This document shows positions 56,582 through 64,000 of a stretch of 64,000 nt of DNA, piece after piece; within the stretch, counting starts at the first letter, position 1, and the number at the start of each line of letters is the position of its first letter. The DNA lies in the NCBI RefSeq assembly GCF_000526235.1, contig NZ_JAFR01000011.1, forward strand, positions 1-64,000. Direction: 5' to 3'. The notes beneath the pieces are model-generated. The model was not told where the DNA came from and ran no database searches. It saw only the letters and a list, made by a program, of their open reading frames with translations. This DNA comes from Acholeplasma granularum ATCC 19168. Its GTDB lineage: Bacteria; Bacillota_I; Bacilli_A; Acholeplasmatales; Acholeplasmataceae. A program made the translations under genes and the position numbers.

Positions 56582-58336
56582 ATGAAACAAATTAATTGGG
56601 ACTTAAATGACTTATACAAAGGTTTTGATGAAACCTTTAAAAATGATTTAAATAAATTAGATAAACTGGTTAAAGAAATGGCAAACCATTTATCAAATAA
56701 AACAACAGATGATATAACATACATAGAAAAAGCTTTAAAGTACGATGAAGAAATTACAATTCTTGGTCGTACAATCGGTAGTTTTGCTAGTCTATCATCT
56801 GCAACTGATGTATCTAATAATGAAGCATTAGGTTATTTATCTAAATTATCAGCAATCTATAGACAACTGACTAAACCAAATGTCATATTTAGTAGATATC
56901 TTACAACAATTAATTTAGATGAACTTGCAAAATCATCTAAATTAATTAATCTATATGTATATAATCTAAAAAAAGATCAAGATAATGCAAAACATTTATT
57001 AACTGAACAAGAAGAAGACTTATATGCAAAATTAAGTGAATTAGGATCACGTTCTTGGACACAAGTACAAACACTTGCAACAGCAAACCTAATGATTGAA
57101 GTAGATGGTAAAGAACTAACATTTTCAGATGTTAGAAATCTTGCTTATGACAATGATCAAAATGTTCGTAGAACAGCTTATAAAAAAGAATTAGAAGCTT
57201 ATGAAAAGGTTGATGATTTTGTTGCACTAGCACTTACTAACATTAAACGTGAAGTCAATACTATAAATGAATTAAAAGGATATGAATCAGCACTTGATAA
57301 AACATTAAAACAATCTAATATGAGAAAAGAAACATTAGATGCAATGTTAAGCGCAATGCATGATTTCAGACCTAATTTTGCAAACTACTTAAAAGCAAAA
57401 GCAAACTACCTAGGGCATAAAGATGGTCTTCCTTGGTATGATTTATTTGCACCTGTTGGGAATTTAAGTAAAACTTATACATATGATGAGGCAAAAGACT
57501 TAGTCTTTAATGCTTTTACATCTTATACACCAGCACTAGGAAATTTTGCTAAAAAAGCATTTGACAAAAACTGGATAGATGTATACCCTAAAAAAGGAAA
57601 ACGTGGCGGCGCATTTTGTTCAAACCAACCACAAATCGGTCAATCCAGAATACTATTAAACTTTACTGGTGCACTTGATAATGTATCAACCCTTGCACAT
57701 GAACTAGGTCATGCATATCACGGAGAGATGATTAAAGATAACCATCCACTACACTGGAGTTATTCTATGCCTTTAGCAGAAACTGCATCGATATTTTGTG
57801 AAGCGATTATGAATGATTACCTACTTACTCAAGTAAATGATAAAAAAGAAAGATTATCTATATTAGAAATGGGTCTACAAGGTGATACTCAAGTAATTAT
57901 TGATATCTTATCACGCTTTAAATTCGAATCTAAATTACTAGAAAATGCAAACCGTCCGATTTCTAAACATGAAATGAATACATGGATGTTAGAAGCTCAA
58001 AAAGAAAGTTACCTAGACGGGCTTGATCCAAAACAATTACACCCATATATGTGGTTAGTTAAAGGACATTATTATAGTGCTGGACTAAACTTTTATAACT
58101 TCCCATATGCATTTGGTCTACTATTTGGAAAAGGCCTATATGCACAGTATTTAAAAGATAAAGAAAGTTTTATTAAAAACTACGATAAATTACTTAAATT
58201 AACAACTCAGGCAGATGCTGAGGATGTTGCTTTAAGTATGGGTATTGATATTACAAAAAAATCATTCTGGATGGATTCCCTATCTATGATAGATCTAAAT
58301 ATTCAAGAAGTAATTGAATTGTTACAAAAGAATTAA
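56582..58336 (+). CDS. pepF: M3-family oligoendopeptidase (PepF-like)
   Basis: 584-residue zinc metallopeptidase that hydrolyses short peptides in the cytoplasm. Zinc motif TLAHELGHAYHGEM (HExxH) with the downstream Glu in SMPLAETASIFCEA. N-terminal helical region and SNQPQIGQSRILLNFTG block fit the PepF/M3B clan. Starts directly after uvrB and is probably cotranscribed with it. The start ATG has AGGCGGA-type ribosome signal in the uvrB 3' end. Confidence 0.93.
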   Translation: MKQINWDLNDLYKGFDETFKNDLNKLDKLVKEMANHLSNKTTDDITYIEKALKYDEEITILGRTIGSFASLSSATDVSNNEALGYLSKLSAIYRQLTKPNVIFSRYLTTINLDELAKSSKLINLYVYNLKKDQDNAKHLLTEQEEDLYAKLSELGSRSWTQVQTLATANLMIEVDGKELTFSDVRNLAYDNDQNVRRTAYKKELEAYEKVDDFVALALTNIKREVNTINELKGYESALDKTLKQSNMRKETLDAMLSAMHDFRPNFANYLKAKANYLGHKDGLPWYDLFAPVGNLSKTYTYDEAKDLVFNAFTSYTPALGNFAKKAFDKNWIDVYPKKGKRGGAFCSNQPQIGQSRILLNFTGALDNVSTLAHELGHAYHGEMIKDNHPLHWSYSMPLAETASIFCEAIMNDYLLTQVNDKKERLSILEMGLQGDTQVIIDILSRFKFESKLLENANRPISKHEMNTWMLEAQKESYLDGLDPKQLHPYMWLVKGHYYSAGLNFYNFPYAFGLLFGKGLYAQYLKDKESFIKNYDKLLKLTTQADAEDVALSMGIDITKKSFWMDSLSMIDLNIQEVIELLQKN

Positions 58337-58350
58337 ACGTGTGTTATAAT
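58322..58350 (+). promoter_or_regulatory. promoter of the cpsCDB-like operon
   Basis: -35 TTACAA (58322-58327), 17-base spacer, extended -10 TGTTATAAT (TATAAT 58345-58350). The first ATG of the operon follows 41 bases later behind AAGGGAG. Confidence 0.7.
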
Positions 58351-58390
58351 AAAGTAACTATTAAAAAGCATAAAAAAGGGAGATTTTAAT

Positions 58391-59122
58391 ATGGATTTAG
58401 AGCAAACTAATCAAGAATCCGGACTAAGCCTACAAGATATATTTACAATTATGATGAGAAACTGGATATTGATTTTATCTTTTACATTGTTATTAGGGGT
58501 AGTAACTTTCGGCTATGTAACAAGATTCGTATCTGATCAGTACAAATCAACATCAGAAGTACTTGTACAAGTACCACTTACAGGAACAAGTGTTGATACT
58601 AATACACTACTAAACTCACAAAGATTAATTGATACAGTACCACAACTTGTAAAAAGTGATTACATCATCGATAAAGCAAGAGTATCTAACCTTTTTACTA
58701 ATAATTCACACCAAGAAATACTAGCAGGATTATCTAATGAACAAATTAAATCAAAATTAAGTGTTGAATCATCAAATACATCATTTATTATAAGAATTAG
58801 TTATCGCCATAGTAATGAAGACTTCACGCAAGTTATGACTCAAGTAATTACAACCGTTTTAATTGAAAATGATGTCGATTTATTTAAAGACTCATTTACA
58901 CAACTATCAGCAGCAAGTTCACCAATTGATGATTCTCCAAATCGTATTTTATATATGATTATTGGTTTAATGGGTGGGGCAATTATTGGTACAGGTTTAG
59001 CATTTGTTAAACACTTATTTAGTAATACCTATATGACTAAAGAACAACTAGAACAGGGTACAGGTATGCAAGTAATTGGAGTCATTCCTGAGTTTGAAGT
59101 GAAAGAAGGTAAAAGAAAATGA
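58391..59122 (+). CDS. CpsC/Wzz-like chain-length determinant (BY-kinase activator)
   Basis: 243 residues with two membrane helices (~24-46 and ~183-205) flanking an extracytoplasmic Wzz domain (~50-180). N-terminal LQDIFTIMMRNWILILSF and the C-terminal cytoplasmic tail are typical of the CpsC/YveK/CapA co-polymerase of Gram-positives. It activates the tyrosine kinase encoded next (ATGA overlap). It controls polymer length together with a Wzy system, here the locus at 16-33 kb. Confidence 0.87.
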   Translation: MDLEQTNQESGLSLQDIFTIMMRNWILILSFTLLLGVVTFGYVTRFVSDQYKSTSEVLVQVPLTGTSVDTNTLLNSQRLIDTVPQLVKSDYIIDKARVSNLFTNNSHQEILAGLSNEQIKSKLSVESSNTSFIIRISYRHSNEDFTQVMTQVITTVLIENDVDLFKDSFTQLSAASSPIDDSPNRILYMIIGLMGGAIIGTGLAFVKHLFSNTYMTKEQLEQGTGMQVIGVIPEFEVKEGKRK

Positions 59123-59862
59123 GAAGAAAACGTTTATTCCAAAAAGAGCGTATTATGGACTATCATTACCTAGTAACAAAAGAACAACCTTCCTCATTTA
59201 CAACAGAAGCTTTCCAAAAAACTTTAGTCAATTTAGAATATATAAATGTTGATGGTAATTTTAAAGTGTTACAATTTACATCAAGCCTTGCTGGTGCAGG
59301 AAAAACTACATTTGTTGCAAATCTATCTTACCTAGTGGGTCAAAAAAATAAAAAAGTAGTCATTGTCGATCTCGATTTAAGAAAATCTAAAATACATAGA
59401 GTATTTCAAGTAGCTAATGAAAATGGGTTAACTGATTATTTATCAGGTAAAATACCTTATGAAAAAGTTGTTAGATTCGATGAAAATCTAAACATATCAT
59501 ATATTGTTTCAGGTGAGAAAACCAATGCGGTCGTAAACGTCTTAGAAGCTCAAAAATTAAAAGATTTGATTGCAAAGTTAAGACAAGACTTTGATTATGT
59601 CATCTTAGATTCACCACCTGTTGTTGCAGTATCTGATGCATTATATATTTCAAGAATTGCAGATGGTGTTGTCTTTGTTGTTGCACAAAATGAAGCAAAA
59701 CGCACCACTATTAACGAAGCAATTCAAACTTTAAAACAAAACAATGTCAATATCTTAGGTACCGTATTTACCCAAGTTGACCTTAAAAATTCAGGCCTTT
59801 ATTCATATGCATATGGTTATAACTACGGGTATAATGACCTAGAAGATGACATTAAAAATTAA
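59119..59862 (+). CDS. capsular tyrosine-protein kinase (CpsD/CapB-like BY-kinase)
   Basis: 247-residue BY-kinase ATPase. Walker A SSLAGAGKTTFVANLSY, Walker A' KKVVIVDLDLRKSK, Walker B DYVILDSPPVV. The C-terminus carries a tyrosine-rich autophosphorylation tail (YSYAYGYNYGYNDLEDD). It works with the CpsC-like activator and is dephosphorylated by the PHP phosphatase downstream. Confidence 0.93.
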   Translation: MRRKRLFQKERIMDYHYLVTKEQPSSFTTEAFQKTLVNLEYINVDGNFKVLQFTSSLAGAGKTTFVANLSYLVGQKNKKVVIVDLDLRKSKIHRVFQVANENGLTDYLSGKIPYEKVVRFDENLNISYIVSGEKTNAVVNVLEAQKLKDLIAKLRQDFDYVILDSPPVVAVSDALYISRIADGVVFVVAQNEAKRTTINEAIQTLKQNNVNILGTVFTQVDLKNSGLYSYAYGYNYGYNDLEDDIKN

Positions 59863-59868
59863 TTTTCT

Positions 59869-60528
59869 ATGATGGATATACATACACATATCCTACCAGG
59901 TGTTGATGACGGTGCAAAAACAAAAGAAGAAGCACTAGAGATGTTAAAACTACAAATAAAAAGTGGTATCACCAAAGTAGTTTTAACACCACATGTAAAC
60001 AATAATGTTCAGAAAGTATCGTCTAAACGCTATGAGGATCTGTTTAATGAATTTAGTAAATATGTTTATGATAATTTAGAAGGTATAAAACTATATTTAG
60101 GCTATGAAGTCAAATATAATCCAATGCGTCATACAAATTATGAAGAATATATTTTTAAAGGATTTAAACATAAGTATATATTAATAGAATTTTCAACAAA
60201 TCATGAAGAACCAATTACTGAGGTTGTTTATAATTTACTTAGAAAAGGATTTATACCAATCGTTGCCCACGCAGAAAGATATCTGTATTTAAAATTTGAT
60301 GATGTAAAGCAACTTAAAGAAGATGGTGCACTCATTCAAATTAATAGTGGCGCACTACTTGGTAATGATGGTAGAGTATATAAAAAACAAGCTTATAAAT
60401 TTTTAAAACATCAATTTATAGACTTTATTGCAAGTGATACACATAACATGCATGATCGCAAACCTAATTTAGCTTTAGCACTAAAAAAGTTTGCCAAAAA
60501 TTTCCAAATGAAAACATTGGAGGAATAA
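59869..60528 (+). CDS. CpsB/CapC-like tyrosine phosphatase (PHP family)
   Basis: 219 residues. Metal-binding PHP motifs DIHTHILPGVDDGAK (N-terminus), LTPHVNN, HAERY and ASDTHNM. Manganese-dependent phosphatase that removes phosphate from the BY-kinase tail. Weak ribosome signal, six bases after the kinase stop, so translation is probably coupled to the kinase gene. ATG at 59869 or 59872. Confidence 0.9.
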   Translation: MMDIHTHILPGVDDGAKTKEEALEMLKLQIKSGITKVVLTPHVNNNVQKVSSKRYEDLFNEFSKYVYDNLEGIKLYLGYEVKYNPMRHTNYEEYIFKGFKHKYILIEFSTNHEEPITEVVYNLLRKGFIPIVAHAERYLYLKFDDVKQLKEDGALIQINSGALLGNDGRVYKKQAYKFLKHQFIDFIASDTHNMHDRKPNLALALKKFAKNFQMKTLEE

Positions 60529-60530
60529 TT

Positions 60531-61403
60531 ATGTCGAAATTTATCATATTAACAGATTCAACAACAGACCTACCAAATAGTATTGCTCAAGACTTTAATC
60601 TTCACGTATTACCTTTAAAATTCTTTATTGAAGGAAAGGAATACGTAAACTACCTAGATAACCGTGAACTAGATAGTAAAACATTTTATGATATGGTAAA
60701 GTCAGGATCAAAACCAACCACATCACAAATTAACCCTGAAGATTACCTAGAATATTTAGAACCGATTTTAAAAGAAGGTACTGATGTATTAATTCTTTCA
60801 TTTTCAAGTGCACTATCAGGTACCTTTAATTCAGCTAGAATTGCAACTGATGAATTAAAGACTAAATATCCAGAAAGAAAAATACACTTACTTGATACAA
60901 AGTCTGCATCTCTTGGTGAAGGTTTATTAGTTTATTTAACTGCTAAAAAAATAAAGTTAGATAATCTAAATATAGATGAAGCACATACATATGCCAAAAA
61001 TCTAATACCTCAAATAGCACACTGGTTTACAGTAGATGATGTGGGACACCTTGTTCGTGGAGGGCGTGTATCAAAAGTTGCAGGACTTGTTGCTAAAATT
61101 GCAAATATAAAACCTGTAATGCACACAAACGATGAAGGAAAACTCATTCCTCGAGCTAAAGTATCTGGTCGTAAACGTGCAATTAAAGCATTATTTGAAC
61201 AAATGGAAAAAACAGCAAAACCAGGAAAACAAATTGTTTTCATTGGTCATGGTAATGATATTGAATCAGCTAATTATTTAGCTAATTTAGTTAAAGAAAA
61301 ATTTGAAGTAGAAGAATTAGTGATACATATGATTGGACCAGTAATTGGTGCGCATACCGGTCAAGGCGTACTTGCTCTCTTTTTCTTAGCAGATAACAGA
61401 TGA
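60531..61403 (+). CDS. DegV-family fatty-acid-binding protein
   Basis: 290 residues; DegV domain N-terminal half IILTDSTTDLP and DVLILSFSSALSGTFNSARIA, C-terminal half with VARGGRVSK-type block (HLVRGGRVSKVAGL) and GPVIGAHTGQGVL. DegV/FakB proteins bind fatty acids for incorporation into phospholipids. A GGAGG site precedes the ATG; overlaps the next gene by four bases. The DNA between the phosphatase gene and this one is only two bases. Confidence 0.9.
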   Translation: MSKFIILTDSTTDLPNSIAQDFNLHVLPLKFFIEGKEYVNYLDNRELDSKTFYDMVKSGSKPTTSQINPEDYLEYLEPILKEGTDVLILSFSSALSGTFNSARIATDELKTKYPERKIHLLDTKSASLGEGLLVYLTAKKIKLDNLNIDEAHTYAKNLIPQIAHWFTVDDVGHLVRGGRVSKVAGLVAKIANIKPVMHTNDEGKLIPRAKVSGRKRAIKALFEQMEKTAKPGKQIVFIGHGNDIESANYLANLVKEKFEVEELVIHMIGPVIGAHTGQGVLALFFLADNR

Positions 61404-62122
61404 GAAGTGACAGAGACTATACAATTGCTTTATTAATTGATGCAGATAACATTTCACCAGTTTATCTAGATATCATCATAAATGAGGCAAACAAACACGG
61501 TAAAATAACAACTGCACGTATATACGGTGATTGGAGCCAAGAAAGACTAAAATCATGGAAAGCCAAAGCTGAAAAATTTAGTCTAACCTTTGTACAACAA
61601 TATGCAAACCTTTCTAATAAAGGTAATGCATCAGACTTTACTCTCGTTATTGATGCAATGGATCTTTTATATTCAAATAAGGTTAATGCTTTTGCAATCG
61701 TTTCAAGTGATTCAGACTTTACAAAACTCATCATCCGATTAAAAGAAGATAACATGTATCTAATTGGTATGGGAGAATCTAAAACTCCAGAAGTTTTAGT
61801 AAATTCTTACGAAAGATTTTATTATATCGATCAAATCTTAGAAGCACTTGAACCTAAAAAAGAAAGAAAAGATTTAAACGGTAAATCTCAAATACCTAAA
61901 AAAGAAGTCATCATAAAGCAGTTAAAGAAAATTATTGAAGACAACCTAGAAGATGATGGTTGGGCATACTGGTCAATCGTTGCTGACCAATTAAGGAAAA
62001 AAAGTCCTGGATTTGACCCTGTTAACTACGGATCTAAACTAAAAGCTCTTAATTTCTTTAAAACATTTAAAGACTTCGAAATTAAAAACGAAGATAAAGT
62101 TGCATATATTCGAGTAAGATAA
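61400..62122 (+). CDS. NYN-domain RNase with C-terminal OST-HTH/LOTUS domain
   Basis: 240 residues. NYN (LabA-like PIN fold) with LLIDADNISP, ASDFTLVIDAMDLL and IVSSDSDFTKLI carrying the conserved aspartates (residues ~10-150). The C-terminal ~70 residues (KKIIEDNLEDDGWAYWSIVADQLRKKSPGF) form the OST-HTH/LOTUS fold, a proposed RNA-binding domain. Overlaps degV by ATGA. Ends at a strong terminator. Substrate RNA unknown. Confidence 0.85.
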   Translation: MRSDRDYTIALLIDADNISPVYLDIIINEANKHGKITTARIYGDWSQERLKSWKAKAEKFSLTFVQQYANLSNKGNASDFTLVIDAMDLLYSNKVNAFAIVSSDSDFTKLIIRLKEDNMYLIGMGESKTPEVLVNSYERFYYIDQILEALEPKKERKDLNGKSQIPKKEVIIKQLKKIIEDNLEDDGWAYWSIVADQLRKKSPGFDPVNYGSKLKALNFFKTFKDFEIKNEDKVAYIRVR

Positions 62123-62128
62123 AGACTT

Positions 62129-62166
62129 ATCCATCAAAACTAAAACAAGTTTTGATGGATTTTTTT
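62129..62166 (+). terminator. terminator of the cps-degV-NYN operon
   Basis: Perfect 13-bp stem ATCCATCAAAACT / AGTTTTGATGGAT with a 6-base loop and T-run. Confidence 0.92.
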
Positions 62167-62264
62167 AAAGTATTATATATGCATTTCTTATTAGACAATA
62201 TTTTTTTAAATTATCATGTATAATTAAGTTAAATGAAAATTTAAAATATTTTAGAGGTATAAAA

Positions 62265-64000
62265 TTGACAAAATCAACTAAAAACCATTTATTAAGACTA
62301 TTTATTATACTAGGTTTTTTACTTACTACTTTTGTCTTGTTTTATATCTTTTTACTTGATACAACACTAAAAAATGAATCAAGTAAACTAAGCTTTGAAA
62401 AACATTTACTAGATCATGAAGTATTAAATGACAGACTAAATACATTACTTATAAGTTATCAAAATGATGAAATTACTTGGCCTACTAAAGACTATGATGA
62501 TTCGATATTAATTATTCAAAACTTTGAAAATATTGAAATTGGAAAATTATCCAGTTTATTTAATGATGAAATATCAAACGAAATCTATTTAATTTTAAAA
62601 CATGAAACGTTAAATCAAGTAGCCTATCTACCATTTAAAGAGGTCTTATCAACTACCGGTTTAAGTTTAAAACCTCATGATGCTATTTTAAATAAAGATG
62701 GATTTATTGTATATCATGAAGACATTTTAAAAATTGGTGAAAACTTTTTTACATCAGATTTATTACCAAGTAATTTATATAATGAACTAGATCAATTGAT
62801 GTCAAATGAGGAAAGTCATTACATCAATTATAAATCAAATAATGAGCATCATATATTAAGTTATACAACATTAACTAACAACTATAAATATGTTACAACT
62901 CAGTTAAGAAGTGATTACTTAGTCTTGTTTTATCCTGTCATATGGAGTTATCTTGCATTAAGTGTTTTAACGCTTATATTATTTTTAGTATTTTCACTAC
63001 TTACAATCAAAAGAAGATTTGATGATGATGTGGTATTTACCAAACTTTCAAAAACAAAAGAATCCAATCTCTTTATTTTAGAAGTGGGTGGATTAGGACA
63101 AATTAGAAATTCAAATAGTTATTTTAATAAGTCTATATCAGATTTTAATGCAAAACTCATTACAGATTTAACAAGCCAATACTTAGATATAAAAACTTTA
63201 CTTAAAAATAAAATACCTTTTTATCTAAATTTAGATAAATTAAACCAACCCTTAAAGGCTAGATTTTTTATTAATAAACACGGTAGAAACTATCAACTTA
63301 TTGGTGAAGTTATAAATGAACAAAGTAATGTATTAGATAAATATAAGGACTTAGCTATTTTAAATAGAGATACAGGATTAAAAAATAGACTCGGATTAGA
63401 AGAAAAATTAAATGAACTGGATAGACGCTCGAAATTTAGTTTAGCTATATTTACTATTAAAGATATTGATAAAATTAAAGAGTCAATTGGTAAAGCGCGT
63501 ACCAATGAAGTTATTAACTCGTTTTTAAATATCATTCAATCAAATATCTATCAAGATATGGAAATTTTTCATACAGACAGATCAGAGTTTACTATATTAT
63601 ATACGAAGGATAGTCATTATGATGTGACTGTTTCTTGGGCAAGAAACTTAATTATTGCTGTAGATAAAACCGTATTAATACCAGATTTACCAGTAAAACC
63701 AATTATTGATTGTGGTATTTTACATAATCAAGGTAATGTTAGCAATATGTCTTCAAAAGAAATTATCGATGCACTAGACATCACACTTGAACGTGCAAAC
63801 GTTTCATCATCATCTAATCTTCAAATTTATACAGAAAGATTTTTAGACTTTAGAAATCAAACCAATCAACTAGAACAAGATATACGTAAGGGCATTTTAA
63901 AAGATGAATTTGAAATGTATATGCAGCCTCAATACGACTTAAGCTTGCATCGTATCAAAGGTTTTGAATTACTCCTTCGTTGGAATAATCCAAAATATCA
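62265..64000 (+). CDS. GGDEF/EAL protein with degenerate GGDEF (3' end outside window)
   Basis: Start is TTG at 62265, preceded by GAGG; the frame is open to the end of the window (about 578 codons). One membrane helix (~10-32), an extracytoplasmic sensor part to a second helix (~220-245), then a GGDEF-fold domain (TGLKNRLGLEEKL) whose signature is TDRSEF instead of GGDEF, so cyclase activity is unlikely. The start of an EAL domain follows (MYMQPQYDL, GFELLLRW). It may be a c-di-GMP phosphodiesterase with an inactive GGDEF; the EAL catalytic residues lie beyond the window. Confidence 0.82.
   Translation, partial: MTKSTKNHLLRLFIILGFLLTTFVLFYIFLLDTTLKNESSKLSFEKHLLDHEVLNDRLNTLLISYQNDEITWPTKDYDDSILIIQNFENIEIGKLSSLFNDEISNEIYLILKHETLNQVAYLPFKEVLSTTGLSLKPHDAILNKDGFIVYHEDILKIGENFFTSDLLPSNLYNELDQLMSNEESHYINYKSNNEHHILSYTTLTNNYKYVTTQLRSDYLVLFYPVIWSYLALSVLTLILFLVFSLLTIKRRFDDDVVFTKLSKTKESNLFILEVGGLGQIRNSNSYFNKSISDFNAKLITDLTSQYLDIKTLLKNKIPFYLNLDKLNQPLKARFFINKHGRNYQLIGEVINEQSNVLDKYKDLAILNRDTGLKNRLGLEEKLNELDRRSKFSLAIFTIKDIDKIKESIGKARTNEVINSFLNIIQSNIYQDMEIFHTDRSEFTILYTKDSHYDVTVSWARNLIIAVDKTVLIPDLPVKPIIDCGILHNQGNVSNMSSKEIIDALDITLERANVSSSSNLQIYTERFLDFRNQTNQLEQDIRKGILKDEFEMYMQPQYDLSLHRIKGFELLLRWNNPKY

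Noticed and set aside
1-64000. CRISPR array, tRNA, rRNA or replication origin
   Set aside because: No spaced direct repeats, no cloverleaf-like CCA/GGTTCRA sequence and no DnaA-box cluster noticed on either strand.
1-64000. TGA read as tryptophan (Mycoplasma code)
   Set aside because: TGA ends several genes directly before the next start (ATGA overlaps at 17701, 19294 and galT/galK) and no conserved Trp requires TGA.

Overview
The window is AT-rich (roughly 30% GC by eye). It uses the standard genetic code: several genes end in TGA and none needs TGA read as Trp. It encodes several lipoproteins with signal peptides. The gene set (YerC/TrpR-like repressor, YwaF-type membrane protein, DegV, CpsB/C/D-type capsule regulators, type-2 GalT, glycan-degrading lipoproteins) points to a low-GC Bacillota-type organism, most like Acholeplasma/Izemoplasma-type Mollicutes or a close relative. 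The exact genus cannot be fixed from this sequence.

Region 1 (1-10.7 kb) is a plus-strand block of large secreted or surface proteins: the 3' end of an Ig-like/LamG-like protein, a GH115-type alpha-glucuronidase lipoprotein, a small LamG-like lipoprotein, and a Big_2/SGNH-esterase lipoprotein. All share a concanavalin/laminin-G-like module, and together they look like a decorated-xylan utilisation cluster. Region 2 (10.7-15.4 kb) is a Leloir galactose module: galR-galT-galK on the minus strand, diverging from galM.

Region 3 (15.8-36.1 kb) is a Wzx/Wzy-type capsule or surface-glycan locus. It starts with a winged-helix regulator fused to a Rossmann domain. It continues with an aminosugar aminotransferase, a PglC-like phosphoglycosyl transferase, an ATP-grasp/HAD pair, the CapE-CapF-CapG UDP-N-acetyl-L-fucosamine pathway, several glycosyltransferases, polymerase, acyltransferase, flippase, LicD and a TagD-like cytidylyltransferase. 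GlmM and GlmU (UDP-GlcNAc supply) close the block. Region 4 (36-42 kb) holds an alpha/beta hydrolase, an HPrK/PEPCK-like P-loop protein, an SGNH hydrolase, and two tandem Rgg-like helix-turn-helix regulators behind a 545-base leader. That leader and the leader of the capsule locus carry the same 16-base sequence around the palindrome GACA-AATT-TGTC, each about 30 bases upstream of an extended -10 promoter. This resembles a streptococcal ComR/Rgg box, and I regard a peptide-sensing circuit controlling the capsule as the most interesting hypothesis in the window.

Region 5 (42-46.3 kb, minus strand) has ispA, yerC, a polar amino-acid ABC transporter and a YwaF-type membrane protein. Region 6 (46.4-54.6 kb) is an accessory island. 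It holds a SAM-I riboswitch with a readable terminator/antiterminator driving an unrecognised 106-residue protein, an AbiE toxin-antitoxin pair with a palindromic operator, an ISL3 remnant, a truncated RHS protein followed by a small membrane protein, a second RHS fragment cut by a decayed IS3-family element, and a truncated tyrosine recombinase.

Region 7 (54.6-64 kb) returns to core genes: uvrB, an M3 oligoendopeptidase, a CpsC-CpsD-CpsB tyrosine-kinase module for chain-length control, degV, a NYN/LOTUS protein, and a GGDEF/EAL protein (degenerate GGDEF) running off the window. No rRNA, tRNA or CRISPR array was seen.
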